Shown: piece by piece, positions 22,730-35,064 of the stretch
How the letters are laid out: each line of letters starts with the position of its first letter
How positions within the stretch are numbered: position 1 is the stretch's first letter
DNA from: Carya illinoinensis
Lineage: Eukaryota > Streptophyta > Magnoliopsida > Fagales > Juglandaceae
DNA: 64,000 nt
Direction of reading: 5' to 3'
Assembly: GCF_018687715.1 (NCBI RefSeq)
Contig: NC_056755.1
Span: 35,483,001 to 35,547,000, forward strand
Translations under genes and position numbers: made by a program
The notes under the pieces: model-generated
Database searches by the model: none
What the model was told of the DNA's origin: nothing
What the model saw: the letters and a program-made list of their open reading frames with translations, nothing else

Positions 22730-23525
22730 AGGAGGTTTGCCATATATTGCCTCAAATGGTATGAGCTTAATGGAAGTGTGAAAAGTGGTATTGTACTGCT
22801 GTTTAGCCAATGTCAACCACTCGAACTATAGCCTTGGTTGATCTCTTGTGAAGCATCTCAAGAAATGCTCAAGGCATTTATTAATAGCCTCAGTCTGCCC
22901 ATCACTTTAAGGGTGATAAGTAAAAGAATAAGAAAAAGTTTCTCCTTGCAATTTGAATAGTTCTTTCCAAAAAGAACTTGTAAAAGTTGAGCCTCTATTG
23001 GAAACTATGCTTTTAGGTAGATCATGCAACTTGAACACATTATCAAAAAATCAAGAGGCTATCTTTACTGCTGTAAAGTGACATTTCAATGCCATAAAAT
23101 GAGAGTATTTGGACAATGTTTTAACAACACCATAATGACAAAATAGTCGTTTGAAACAAGTACACATTCTACAAAATCCATAGACAAATATGTCCAAATT
23201 TGTTGAGGTCCTGGTAAGGGTTGCAACAATCCAGTAGGGTACACATTCTCCACTTTATTTCTTTGGCAAACTTTACATTCTCTAATATATATTTTTACTT
23301 CACTTTTTAACCCTTGCCAATAAAAATTACTTCCAGCACACTACAAAGACTTATGAAATCCAGAGTGACCTATAAATGGACTAGCATGGATGAAATGTAA
23401 AATCTTCACTTTTAACTTAGGACAATCTGGAATATAAATTATTCATTCTTTAAACAAAAGACCATGTTTAAATGTGAAGGAAGAGGCAGAAGATGAGCCA
23501 TTCTTCCCATTCTTCAAAAAATCAA
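22730..23525 (-). pseudogene. Gypsy integrase remnant
   Basis: Read from 23525 downwards, a HHCC zinc-binding region (HASPFIGHSGF, then CKVCQRNK near 23240-23280) is followed by the core domain. STFTSSFWKELFKLQG and YHP-SDGQTEAINK are recognisable around 22870-22990. One in-frame stop falls between HP and SDG. The part reading PFEAIYGKPP near 22730 corresponds to the end of the core. It would integrate element cDNA if intact, but stops make it dead. Confidence 0.8.
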
Positions 23526-24420
23526 ACTATTGTTTTGCTAACTGATCTCCAACATAAGCATTCTTCAATTCTTCAAGCCAAGTTGGGGTAGGAATTGTTA
23601 TAGTAGTAACCACCATAGAATCATCTGAACTATCCATTTTTGACAAAGCATTTGCCATCAATAAAGTTGTCAAGGGAATAGCTATTAAACCATAGCCTCC
23701 AATAAACTTTCTATAATAACTTGTCAATCCTAAAAAGCCTTTTAAAGACTTAACATTCTTAGGAACTAACCAAGTTAACATAGACTGTAGCTTCTTTGGA
23801 TTAGCTCTTACCCCATCCTTAGAAATTAAGTGCCCCCAATACTCATTTTCAACCCATGCAAAATGATACTTTGATTTCCTTGCAAATAGTGTTCCTTATG
23901 TGTTCTAAAGGTTGTTTTACGTATATCATCAGTTTTCATATGGATTTGATGATACCTCGATCTCAAATCCAATTTGAAAAAAAACCTTGGAGCCAAACAA
24001 CTCATCTAGCAACTCATTTGCTACAGGTATGGGGTACTTGTCTTTAGGCCTCGTTTGGTTATACAGATGAGATGAAATGAAATAAAAGTTGAAGTTAAAT
24101 AAAATATTGTTAGAATATAATTTTTGTTTTGAGATTTGAAAAAATTGAATTATTTATTATATTTTGTGTTGGAGTTTGAGAAACTGTAATGATTATATGA
24201 AATGAGATTATCTCACCATACCAAACCAGGCTATTTGTAGCCTCATTCAACACTCTATAGTCAATACACATTCTCAATGAGCCGTATGACTTTCTTACTA
24301 ATAAAAAAGGAGAAGAAAATGGTAATTGACTTGGCCTAATCTCAAAACTCAGTAACTCACTAACAATCTTCTCAATTTCTTTTTTTGGTAATAAGGATAT
24401 CGATATAGCCTCACACTTAC
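23526..24420 (-). pseudogene. Gypsy reverse transcriptase remnant with internal deletions
   Basis: RMCIDYRVLNEAT (about 24240-24280) is the palm entry motif. After the MITE, DKYPIPV and a shortened fingers/palm region follow, then GHLISKDGV and NVKSLKGFLGLTSYYRKFI at 23690-23790, the conserved end of gypsy RT. The FFDD/YVDD catalytic segment is missing. The frame jumps from IPLTTLL straight to ANALSKMD, the end of RNase H, so the RNase H domain is deleted too. The copy cannot have been autonomous after these deletions. Confidence 0.8.
24047..24231. mobile_element. Tourist-like MITE, copy 3, inside the gypsy RT
   Basis: 185 bp with inverted termini ggcctcgtttggt / accaaaccaggc, flanked by TA on both sides. 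It splits the gypsy RT between LNEATN and KDKYPIP. Removing the element with one TA rejoins the frame. It belongs to the same family as 4486-4684 and 18969-19176. Confidence 0.85.
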
Positions 24421-24694
24421 TGGTTGGGATTCACTCTTTAGAATTATTTGATGATCTCAAGACCTCTAAGGAGGTAAGCCAATAGGTTCATAAAAAACCT
24501 TACCATGCTTCCGCAACAACTCAAAAACTTTAACACAAACATTGGTCTCGACAGAATGCACTCAGCAGGCAGCAATTATAACCACAATCTTTTATACCCT
24601 ATTTTGGAAAAATTAGAAATCTCCTTATCATCTACCAATTGAGACATACTGTCATTCCTCTGTAAGAAAAACCTTTCTTTAGACTTACAAAATT

Positions 24695-24965
24695 CTAAAG
24701 AACATGTCCCAATGACAAAAGCCACCATACCCCAAAAAGTACATTACAGCCTCCTAAGGTTAGTGTGAAAATATCAATAGTGAATATAGTGCTCGGCATT
24801 TGTACCCAAATTGTTGCAGATTTACCCTCACTACTCAATACTTTACCATTGGCTACCCTCACCTGAATAGGGTTGCACATCTATACAAACAATTTACATC
24901 TAGCCACCATTGCAATATCCATAAAATTATGGGTACAACCAATGTTTATCAAAGTAAAAACTCTT
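24695..24965 (-). pseudogene. Gypsy aspartic protease remnant
   Basis: The segment reading INIGCTHNFMD (about 24905-24955) corresponds to the usual DSGSTHNFMD active site of plant gypsy proteases, but the catalytic aspartate is replaced by asparagine. The following VRVANG and LGGCNVLFGVWWL match the flap and the usual LGGxDVILGMDWL region, again degraded. Confidence 0.75.
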
Positions 24966-25129
24966 TTCTTATTAATTTGACCACCACCTTTATTGACTTA
25001 GGGTTTGGACTCCCAAAAATTGCTTGCAATGAAATTAAGGTAATGTTCACACATCTTCAAGTCTATCCTCCATACTACCAACCACTAGCTCCTACTCCAA
25101 TGCTATTTAAACACATCCATACCCTCCAA

Positions 25130-26940
25130 TAAGTATAATCTTGGTTTAACACATTTATGGCCTTGATGCCATTTATCATCACAAAAATAACATTGTCATT
25201 TCTTCCTTCTTTCTTGCATTTGAGCTTCAGACACCTTTTGATAAGGCAATTTTGCAGTGGGTAAATTTTTAAGTGCACCCAGAATAAAACTAGCAGGTAC
25301 ATTTTTAGATAAACCCCACTCACAATTTTCCTGATGAGAATCTATAGAATTACTTCTCCAATACCTCATTGTACTCCAAATATATTGCTTTTAGATCTTG
25401 GCTAAATCAAAAGCATCATTTAATGAGGTTGCTCATGCAGATCTTTCAGGATTGCAGTGTTCAACATGTCAGTCATCTTGGTAATGAGGCTAGTCATAGC
25501 TTGTTAGACATTTTTGGAATGTTGTAGATATAGAGACGTGGTGGGATAGTGTTCCTACTCATGTATCCCAAGCCGCTTGGCTGGATAAACATTCTTTGTA
25601 ATGTCTATGTTTAATAAATATGAAGTTGTTTTCCTATTAAAAAGAAAAAAGAAAACATCATTTAAGGTAGTAGGATTCAATATCCTCATGGGCAACCTCA
25701 CTTGATGCAAGACAGAATTACGATTAATTCTGATGGCTAGTTTTAACAGATAATCGAAACAGGGAAGACAATAGACTTGCCTAAAATACAGAAAAAACTT
25801 CATTTTCAATTGAGAATTATCAAAACTTCATAATAATATCCATTAATAGAAAAATTTGAAATCCCTTTATGAAACCCACAAGTAGGGCTTAAATAGTTGT
25901 AAAATTCAAAATTATGAGGATCTTTTCATATAAAAAATAAATATATAAATAAATAAGAATTATACAAAACATTTGATCAAAATCGAAATCAGAATCAGTT
26001 CCAAAATTTAAAACCAAATAATTCTTAACAAGGCAAAAGTGAGTGTAAATATATAATTTGAGGAAAAATAACTAGTATTATGTACCCTAATCCAAGGAAG
26101 ATATTAAGTTTTTTCTTCCATATTTATACATGTTCATCTTCTTAAGGTAGTACTTCAATCTAATCAGCGTAGAATCTGGACTTAAATACCCCATATCAAT
26201 TTGGGTTTGCACCATCACTTCATCCCTTAGCCCACTCAAAAAATAGTTAAGTTTATTTTTTTCAAATATACCCTTTATTTGATTAGATAGAAATTCAGAA
26301 TCAGCCTTATAAGCAGTTATAGAACCTACCTGCTCGAGCCTTGAAAGAGCGTCCATTGGATCATCATATGGCGACGAACCAAATCTTGTCTGCACAGTCC
26401 ATGTAAACTCTTCCTAAGAATGATAAGTTTCTGCTTGACTTGCATCCTGGAACCATGTTAAGGCTTCCTCATCCATATTAAATGAGGCTAAAAATATTCT
26501 CTAGCCAGGTGATGCTTGGTGGTACAAAAATTATTGATTAGTCCTTTAAATCCAAGCTGATTGATTCTTGCCTCCAAATCTTGGAAAATCCAGTTTTATA
26601 CCTTTAGTGAATCTCCTTTCACTCATGTCACGATAATGAACTTCACTCATTTAATTAACATCCCCATTTTGAATAAATGTCTGAGTTTCTTGAAAGTTTC
26701 TAACTGTTTGCCCATTCCCTTTAAAAGTATTACATGAAATACTTAAAATCTGCTATAGCAATTCTGAAAATATTTTATCTTGATTCTCTGGATCCACCTC
26801 GGCATCCTTCTACTTTTGAACCAAGATTGAAATTGTTTCTTCAATCTGCTTTTGTTTCCTTTCTTGCTATTGTCTAATATAGTTTACTAAATCCACAATT
26901 TGAGCATAGGATCGTGATCTTGTACCCTCTACCATGGATC
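25130..26940 (-). pseudogene. Gypsy gag remnant
   Basis: At 26395-26087 the conserved gag block is readable: RFGSSPYDDPMDALSRLEQ, then FLSGLRDEV and the MGYLSPDSTL segment. Near 25160-25210 a CCHC zinc knuckle (CYFCDDKWHQGHKC) closes gag. Stops and frameshifts interrupt the rest, and a 232-bp LINE stub lies between the two (25424-25655). Gag would form the virus-like particle. This copy is not functional. Confidence 0.78.
25414..25665 (+). mobile_element. LINE 3'-end stub with target duplication, inside gypsy
   Basis: The insertion is 25424-25655, flanked by catcatttaa at 25414-25423 and 25656-25665. It contains only the last part of a LINE RNase H-like domain (VQHVSHLGNEASHSL, then the WWD...AAWLDKHSL tail and stop), a short 3' UTR and an A-rich tail interrupted by G. 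It is in the opposite orientation to the gypsy element. Confidence 0.85.
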
Positions 26941-26957
26941 CTAGCATTTGATACAAG
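26938..26957 (-). other. Primer binding site of the gypsy element
   Basis: On the minus strand the sequence ttgtatcaaatgctaggatc is a mutated version of the tggtatcagagc(c) site complementary to initiator tRNA-Met. Its position just upstream of gag is as expected. Confidence 0.6.
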
Positions 26958-26960
26958 TTC

Positions 26961-29900
26961 TAATAGACCCTGCTGTTTCCTTACTTTTGCTGACTGGTTC
27001 AAGGTAGTCACCCTCCAAAAACTAGAACTAGAGAGAGAGAGAGAGAGAGAGTTGTATGAAATTCTAGAATTGGCTTTTTTCCCATCTCGTGGTGTATTTA
27101 TTATGTGTTCAAAATGACTCCATTTCTTGTATATTTACTTATTACTATTCTGTATCAAAAAATGACACTATTCTACCAATCTTCCTTGACTTACACAAAA
27201 AATACATCACTTTGTTTAATAGACCAACATCATAGTACTCTAACTTCAAGTAACTAAACTAAACTATCATCTTTAACCTTCTCCTACACACAACTCGTTT
27301 CTCATTCCTTCACACAACCTGCACATTAGACAATCATTTGATAATCTCAACCACTATAGCTCCCTTTCTTAGCTTATAATAATTATAAGTGGTTATACAT
27401 TGTAATGATCGGTATTGTCATCCAATTTTTATGTGCTTACATTATTTACTTGTCAGATAATTAATAAAATTTCTTAAAGGACATTGTTTGCAAGTTATTG
27501 TATGTCTATTTGTGTGAGTCTGAAATTGTAAATATTCAAACTTCAAGTTTGGGGTTTGGTGGTTCTACTTATACAAATGTTACTTATCAAAAACAAACTT
27601 GTAAAAAATATTTAGGTTTAGCTCATTACTTGGGAATAATGTGGGTTATTGCTCTCTAGTGATCTGTAGAGGCCTTTGGATATCCAAATTATTCTTTAAA
27701 ATGAGACTATCTAAGTAGGAAAATGTTGTCTTTGGGCTTGATTATTTGTATTAGTCATTTCAAAGCACTCCCAGAATATTTATATGCTTTTCTATTGCAC
27801 ATGTTGAAGATTACAAATCACTTATTTATCTAGCGAATGCTAAATACAGAGCACTTAGTTACCTATCTAAGAAATTGTATTCTACTTTTTCAAATGTTGA
27901 TTTGCCAATATGTTTTGGCCCACCCTAAACTGAAATTTTGGCCCTAGACAAAATCTTTCATCAGTTATTAGATACTGTATTTGGAAAATGGTGTGGATTA
28001 GTGCTGTACTTTCAAATAGACTATATAAGTTTTCATTTATACATAAGAAAATGCAATCCCTCATATTAAATATTTAGCTTCAAGGTTGTCCATTGTGCAC
28101 AATATTTGCGTCTTCAAGAATTATATAAGTAGTTTCATAGCAATTCATGCAACCCTATGCTCTTTGACTTATTTGTTACTGCAATAAAACATTATACTAA
28201 ATCATTTTTTATTGGTAGAATGAAAGTTTTTCTAGTAACTTACACTTTCTAAAAATTTTGGGCTAAGGATTCCCGCTGCTAATGATCTGAACAGTGGGGT
28301 TACTTGGAGAGAAATGGTTTGGGCATATTTTTTAGGGGTATTCCGCATTCAGTTTCTTTAGATGGGCATATGATTATAAAGTAAGACAAAATGAACTTCT
28401 AAAAAAATTGAATGAAATTCAGAAAAATGAGGATGGAATCCTAAAAATGAAGTTTCAGGTTCAGAAATGAAAGGAAAAAGTCACAAGAATGGAGTTTCAG
28501 CTTCAAAAAATGGAGGATGAAGTCTTCAAAAGAAAGGTTGAAGTTCATAACAAGGAGTTACAAAACTAGGAAGATGGCTTAGGGTGGAGAAGAGGTGTTT
28601 ATGGCTTGCTTTGTGCATGTACTAGGATTGATTATGATATATGTTTTCAACTACTTTGGCAACAATGGGGAGCTCTCTCAAAAGAATCTTTCACCATATC
28701 ATTGTAAATGTGAAGTAAACGTTACTTGTGAAGTAGGGATATTTTGTACTAGTGATTGGTTGGTTGGTTGTAAACATTACGCTTTTATATGTCTATTAAA
28801 TGAGCTGTTTTAATTTTACTTATTATCTTCATGTGGCCTTTTTGCAAAGTCTCAGGATTATATGCAAACATAACATGAAACAAAATGCAATTTATGAAAT
28901 ATGAAAACTCATTCATTCCATCACAAAAAACCATACATTACAAGAGAGTCAATTTTTTCACTTGTTCATACATTACACAAAATCAACATTCAACTTGTTC
29001 CATTCATTTCACAACATCATTATTGTACTTGGATCTACTTGCTCCACTTGTGAATGTTGTATTCAAAATGGAGTGTTCTGTGTTATACATACTTCTTGCA
29101 TTAAAAATAATATTGTGTCAAAATATTAAGTAAAATTACAAATGAATGAAGTATGTAAGTATGAGCATATGATCATACCCTGTTGGTACTATCGGTAGGG
29201 GTTGAACCAAATTTGGATCTACTTGCTCCACTAGTGAATGCCTTCCAATGGAATACTCCGTGTTGTACACATTTCTTGCATTAAAAATATACTATGTCAA
29301 ATACTAAGGGGGTATACGGGAGTAGAGACCAGGAAAATGGAGGTACAAATGAAGCAGGCATAGATCCATAATAAGCTTGAAAATAAAAATACCATTACGT
29401 TAACACCAACAATAACAACGTGGACATAACAACGTGGACAAATAAAAAAAAAACATTTTACTTTTCTCACATTTGTAGAACTTGTTGATTCACTCAAAGA
29501 TGTCTTTGATGAGTCTTTAGAGGTTGTTTATCTTCTTTGCCCATTTGTTTTTTGGCTAATGAATTGCAACAAGTGATTTGTTTAGATACTAATATGTACA
29601 TTGAGCTTAACAAATTAAATAAAATGAAGCATAAATGTAATGCAAAATGTCGAAATTAGGGAATCTAAAATTTTTACTATCCTCAAGACAATAAAACCAT
29701 ACCAAAAGTCTCATTTCATAGAAAAGAACAAATCAAACATGACCGTAAACAACAAATGATTCTTTCCCACATATAAATGCCTTCAATTCAAACAAAAAAA
29801 AAAACAAACAAATTAAAAACACAAATAGATAAATGCACAAAACTTTATCTAACAAACAAGTAAATTCACAAACAAATAAATGTACAAAAATTTCATTACA

Positions 29901-32261
29901 TACAAATTAAAAATATAAATATATACAAAAATTTAAAAAAATTTCAAAATACAAAGTAGATATGGTGGATGAAATGCACAACTTTAGTTAAACCTTGAGT
30001 TTCAACTTCTTCACGTCGATGGGGAACGAAATGTATAATTTCAGTTTCGACACAGAAGAAATGAAGAAAAATTTCATTAGTGAGTTTGTTGGCTGCTCCT
30101 TAGGACAAGTTTTCACCCTTTTGAAACAGAATGGATGGAAAAATCTTAGGTTTCGTGTGTTTTGACACCTGGTTTGTGGGGATTTTTTTATTCAACTTAA
30201 AGACATGTCACTATATACATTGGCCAGTGTAACCAGTGTGTTAAAATGCAATATACTCCATAGCAAAACTGATTTCTTTATGGGCAAAGTCTATATGTGT
30301 TAAAATTCAATGCCACATTTGTTATAGATCTTATCATTTTAATTATACTTATTTTTTAGTGCATATGGTGTATGTGATTCCACATTCCTTAGGAGATAAA
30401 AGTTCTTTTTAATAGCTTCAATCATACCATTGGCTAGTCTTTTTGAAATATAGTCAAGATGTAGATTGGGTTTTCCTTTAAGTTTTATCTAGTGTGATTG
30501 AAGATAATACATTATAAAAACTATATTGCGTAATCAAAGAAAGGGGTTTCATAGTTAATTATGACTAAGGTGGCGATCTAATAGGCCCATAGGTTAAAAG
30601 GAACATATTTTAATGATGAATAAGTTTTTATTAAAAAAAAAAAAACTCCCTACAAGCTTCACGAGTGGAACGAAGCTTCTAAAGGCCAATAGTCGTCTCC
30701 TCCATCCCTGCCTTCCCCCTCTCCCACAAGTTCCTTGTGCCATTTTTTAATTTTTTTATAATTTTTTTCTTGTATTTTTGGTTAGTTGATAACTGACTTA
30801 CTGCCTTTGAAGACTCCAAATGAGCTAAATGCCCTTTACCACCATCTTTATCAAAAAATCAATCTATTAGTAATAATAACTAGTGCTCCATTTCAAGTTA
30901 TACATTAACCACATGCTCCAACACATCTCTACCATGCGGATGCCCACATGTGTTGCACCCTAATTTCTCCTCAACTACCAATCTTTCAAGTTTGACCACC
31001 AGAGCCCTACTCTTCCCACCGTGTGAACTCCAAAGAACCAATACAGCTGTGTAACCTTTTTTGGAAACTTTGAAGCCCCAATCCTTTCATTTGCATCATC
31101 TCATTATGTTACTACTTTTCAAAAATTTGAAAGTTCTTATAATCGCATAGCTAAGGACAAGGAAAATGAGTACTTCGACGATTTCCTTGCTACACTCCAC
31201 AATAGTGTGCCCATTCCTACTACAACCTTCTTCATAGCATACAAAACAGCAACTTCCATAACTTTCTAAACTGTTATATCAACCATCTACGTGACAACAT
31301 TTTCTTGGTATCTAATCAATCAAGAAAACCAAAAACCTAACCAATAATTTAGCTTTAGTTTCCAATTTTTAGTTTATTTTATTTTTTATTGAACTTTTGT
31401 GCAGTTGTAATAGGGTTATTGTTGGGGCTCATCACCCTTTGTTCTCTTAATTAATGCAAATTTGCCTATAAAATATTTTTAAAAAGCTATAATTGCAGGT
31501 CAATGGTCACAATTTGTCTATAGTCCTATCTTGACGGCTAAGGTGATGGTTAGAGGTTAAATTGTGGTTGTGTAAGTCTTTACTAAAGCAACAAAAGAAG
31601 AGATACACAAATAGCAAAAATTTGGAATATGCATCAGATCATGGAGGTGAGTAAAATCACACTGAACACATGCATTGATAGTTAGGGCCAAACCAAAAAA
31701 TAAAGTATAGGGGCAAAATTATAAAAATATTTTAAAAATTCTCTTTCTATAAAAACTATAAAAATTAGATTTTTTTTTTTTTTGAAATCTTGGAGGTTAA
31801 AACCCCATCCCAACCTAATACTTAGTTTTAATCTTGTGGATAATAACTTGTGTGATCCACATGCCTTCTTAATGCTTGAGAAAAAGTTCTAGGTAATGGA
31901 ACAAAAGTTGGTGTCTTGGTCAAAAGGGTCACGTGCGATTGTTGTTGTGGGAGGATGGCATATTTGGGGTCAAAAGTAGAGTGTGAAGAGAAAAATGGTG
32001 GAGATAAAGAAAAATAAGAAAAGCACAAAAAGGAAATATTAAGGGAGGAGTAAAGGAATAAAGGGACAAGAAGGGGATAGGTAGAGCGATTGGGTAGAAG
32101 ACAAATTGAAACTTTGTGCATTAGAACAAACATGCTAAATTGGAAAGATCAAGTTTTCCTTTTGGAGGAAGACAAACTTTACTTTGAGATCTCTTCCATG
32201 TAGAGTGTCTTGAGACTCATGACTCATTAATCTATGTGTCAATCCATTCAAAGGAGGGACA
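26961..32261. other. Unclassified AT-rich region, probably decayed repeats
   Basis: No host gene is supported in these 5.3 kb. The left end should contain the 5' LTR of the gypsy element. Between 28380 and 28590 a broken + strand frame rich in Lys, Glu and Gln (KLNEIQKNEDG, MEFQLQKMEDEVFKRK) reads like a coiled coil of a former mobile-element protein, followed by a 72-codon ORF (28595-28813) of unknown type. A direct repeat lies at 29031-29305. An A-run ends near 30645. Open frames at 29297-29497 and 31828-32133 (both -) have no recognisable domain. Confidence 0.4.
29031..29305. repeat. Direct repeat of about 95 bp
   Basis: Segments 29031-29128 and 29215-29305 share ggatctacttgctccact, gtgaatg, ttcttgcattaaaaata and tatgtcaaa(t)a. 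They are direct copies 184 bp apart. Function and origin unknown. Confidence 0.7.
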
Positions 32262-32510
32262 TGTTATGGTTCAGTAAATATTGAGATAATAGAACATAGA
32301 ATAGAATTGGAAATAATTCTTTGTAATTCCTTTTCACTAAAATATCCATATAAGCTTTTATATATAGTGGAGGAAGTTGTAACATCCAATGAATCATGGG
32401 TCTAATAAGGAAAACAAATTTTACAATAAAGCTATATAACTACCCACAATATACAAAGAATACAAAATTAAAATAAATAAGAATAAAATCATATCAAATT
32501 GTAATACTCA
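32262..32510 (-). repeat. 3' LTR of the copia remnant
   Basis: On the minus strand the LTR runs from TGAGTATTAC to GAACCATAACA (TG...CA, 249 bp) and contains a TATA-like ctatatataaaag. It is directly preceded by the polypurine tract CTTGAGGG (32511-32518). The partner LTR was not found. Confidence 0.72.
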
Positions 32511-32513
32511 CCC

Positions 32514-32747
32514 TCAAGTTGGAGCATGGATGTTTGTAATGCCCAACTTGCTAGGTAGACAACATAAAGGCTCACAATTCAAGGCCTTGGTGAAAATGTA
32601 GGCCAGTTGATGAGCAACAGGTACATGGACAATAGAAATGATACGAACATATAGTTTTTTACGTCCAAGATGACAATCTATTTCAATGTGCTTGGTGTGT
32701 TCGTAAAAGAATACATTTTCAACAATGTGAAGAGCAAAAGCTGTCAC
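32514..32747 (-). pseudogene. Copia RNase H C-terminal fragment
   Basis: This 77-codon stretch contains NVFFYEHTKHIEIDCH and LAYIFTKAL, then SKLGITNIHAPT at the stop. It is the conserved end of copia RNase H, placed immediately before the polypurine tract. The remaining RNase H and RT lie upstream, broken by stops. Confidence 0.85.
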
Positions 32748-34539
32748 AATAAAGCTTCATAGGCTGGAAGTGGAAGATGGCAAGATCATGCATGGAGGAG
32801 AATCCGTAGCCATATAAGCTCACAAGTTGTAGTAATCATGGTGCAATATTTTGCTTTGGTGAAAGTGCAAGAGATTGTAAGTTGCATCTTAGTGTGCCAT
32901 GAAATGGTCTATCTCCTAATGTAACAAAGTAATAAGTAATAAAGTAACGGGTTATAGGACAGTTAGCCTAATTCGAATAAGAATAGGGGTAAATTTGAAT
33001 GATTAAAAAATGTTGTCGTTAAGAGAAGAAATGATATTAAGAAGAATCCGAATAGCAACATCATAATGTGGTTGGCATGGTTGATGTATGAATTGATTCA
33101 AGATGTTGACAAATTGGATAATGTTGGAACCTTATGATTGTGAGACATTAATCGGTTTATGAGACCACGATAATAACTTGGACTAGAAAAAAATTTACTG
33201 TTAGTGACAATAAACCCAAAATTTTGTTTTATGGGAAATGGAGTAGGTTGAGTTCAAAGATTTTCACTAGTGAGAATATCTAAGCATATTTTTGTTGATT
33301 TAGAAAAACTTCATCAAGTGAACATGCAATTTTAATTCCCAAAAAGTATCTAACTCAAATAGTTGAGGTCACTGAGATAGAACTCGTGAGGTAGAAAATC
33401 TTTAAGCTTGCAAATTGAGGTACCATCATTATCTTCTAGAAGAATATCATCAATACAAAATACAAGCACAATAAATAAGAAACCTTGTGAAAACTTAAAT
33501 AAGAAGTGATCGAACTGAGATTAGCAGAATCTAGCCATGAGAAGAATTGAGGAAAATTTGTAAAACCAATTCCTTAAGCCTATATGACTCAATAAAAAGA
33601 TTTATTTAAACAACAAACATGTCTCTCCCCTTGTTTTGGATATCTGGAAGGAAGTTGCATGTAAACTTTCTCATTAAGAACTTCATGGAGAAAAATATTG
33701 AAAAACATCAAGTTGATCTTATAACCAATGGCAATTAGTAACAACAGCAAGTAAACAACATAGAGTTACAAGTTTGGCAATGGGGGCAAAAATATCATGA
33801 TAATCAAGTTTCTTGACCTAAGTATATCCCTTAGCAACTAATCGAGCCTTATGCCTTTCAATGGAACCATCAATCTAAAACTTGGTTTTGAATAGACCCA
33901 CTTATAACTAGGGCTTTCTGCAAAGAGGAAGAGGTTGAAGAGTCCAAGTATTATTGGATTCTAGGATGTGAAATTCATAGGTCATGGCTTCATGTTAATG
34001 GAAATGGTTGACCGCTTGAGAATAAGTGGTAGGATCTTGATATTGAGCAAAAGTAGGTAGAAAAGCCATATGCATGGAAGAAAAATGATGATAAGAAAGA
34101 AAAATGGCAAGAAAATAAGCTATACCTGCCGAGGAGAAGTCTTAAGGGAAGGCAGTAACTACTCACCTAATCGAGAAGGGCATACATAATGACACAATCG
34201 AGATGTATGGGCAAATGATATAATGATGTAGCTAGATATGTGGGAAGGAAAGCGAGAGCAAGGTTCAGGAAAAGTAGTAATGATGGTCAGGGTGGGAAAA
34301 GAGGAATTGGAAGCTAGAAAGGGGTGGGGATTTCATCATTAATGGAGGAAGGAAGTATGGTATGGTATGACAAAGAATGTGTAATATATTGAAAGGGAAA
34401 TTCTATTTTAACAAATGTAACATCCTGATAAACAAGATTTTCTTATGGGTAAGATCATAAACTTCTTAATCACAAGGATAAGAAAAATACATTTGGTTTC
34501 ACATGGAGAAAATTTGTTACGATGAAATGATCTAAAGAA

Positions 34540-35064
34540 GGTTTGGGCATAGAAAAGTCAATCAAAACATGAAGGTGGAAGTAGGTGGGTGGGGAATTGA
34601 AAAACAACTCGTGTGGTGACTTCTTGTTAAGTTGTGGTGTGGTAATACAATTGATGAGGTATATGACAATGCGGATGCACTCACCCCATTTTGCTTAGGG
34701 GTTTCAATGCATAAAATGTGTTCATGAAGGATACCACGATCATGAAAAAGTTATTGCAATCAGTGAGGAAAAAAATTCTTGAACATTGTTTATACAAATG
34801 GATAAATAGAACATTGAAATTGATTTTAACTAAAAAAAAGAGATGAAGATGGGTGAGAGCTATTCTAAGCATATGAGGTTGCACCCTAGTGTTACTAGAA
34901 TTATCATCAGTACTAGCTAAAATGTAATGTGCACTAGAGGTAGAAAGAGTTGGGTATTCACTCCAAATGCCAGAATCAATTCTATGAAAAATAGTAGAGC
35001 TTTTATTGGAACTAGTTTGAAAAGGTATCCAAGTTTGTTTGGCTTGAACACATACGTACATCAC
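34540..35064 (-). pseudogene. Copia integrase fragment
   Basis: The frame shows DSGIWSEYPTLSTSSAHYI and LASTDD, corresponding to the usual DIWGPYP...HYFLTIVDD at the first acidic residue of the integrase core. Further down, FFMIVVSFMNTFYALKPLSK corresponds to the HE..C..TPQQNG block in degraded form. Later sequence (near 34540-34640) matches the NRLPT-like end of the core. Confidence 0.7.

Larger units (their letters stand above)
22730..26960 (-). mobile_element. Ty3/gypsy LTR retrotransposon remnant
   Basis: The gene order on the minus strand is gag, protease, reverse transcriptase, integrase, which is the Ty3/gypsy order. Gag, the zinc knuckle, protease, RT fragments, the integrase zinc finger and the integrase core can each be recognised despite many stops. 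A tRNA-Met-type primer binding site lies at the gag side (about 26938-26957). Both LTRs are undefined: the 5' LTR should lie above 26960 and the 3' LTR below 22730. The element is deleted in RT and RNase H and carries two later insertions, a MITE and a LINE stub. Confidence 0.85.

Noticed and set aside
31828..32133. 101-codon minus-strand ORF rich in Ser, Phe and Leu
   Set aside because: Composition follows purine-rich DNA on the other strand; it lies beyond the copia LTR and has no known motif.
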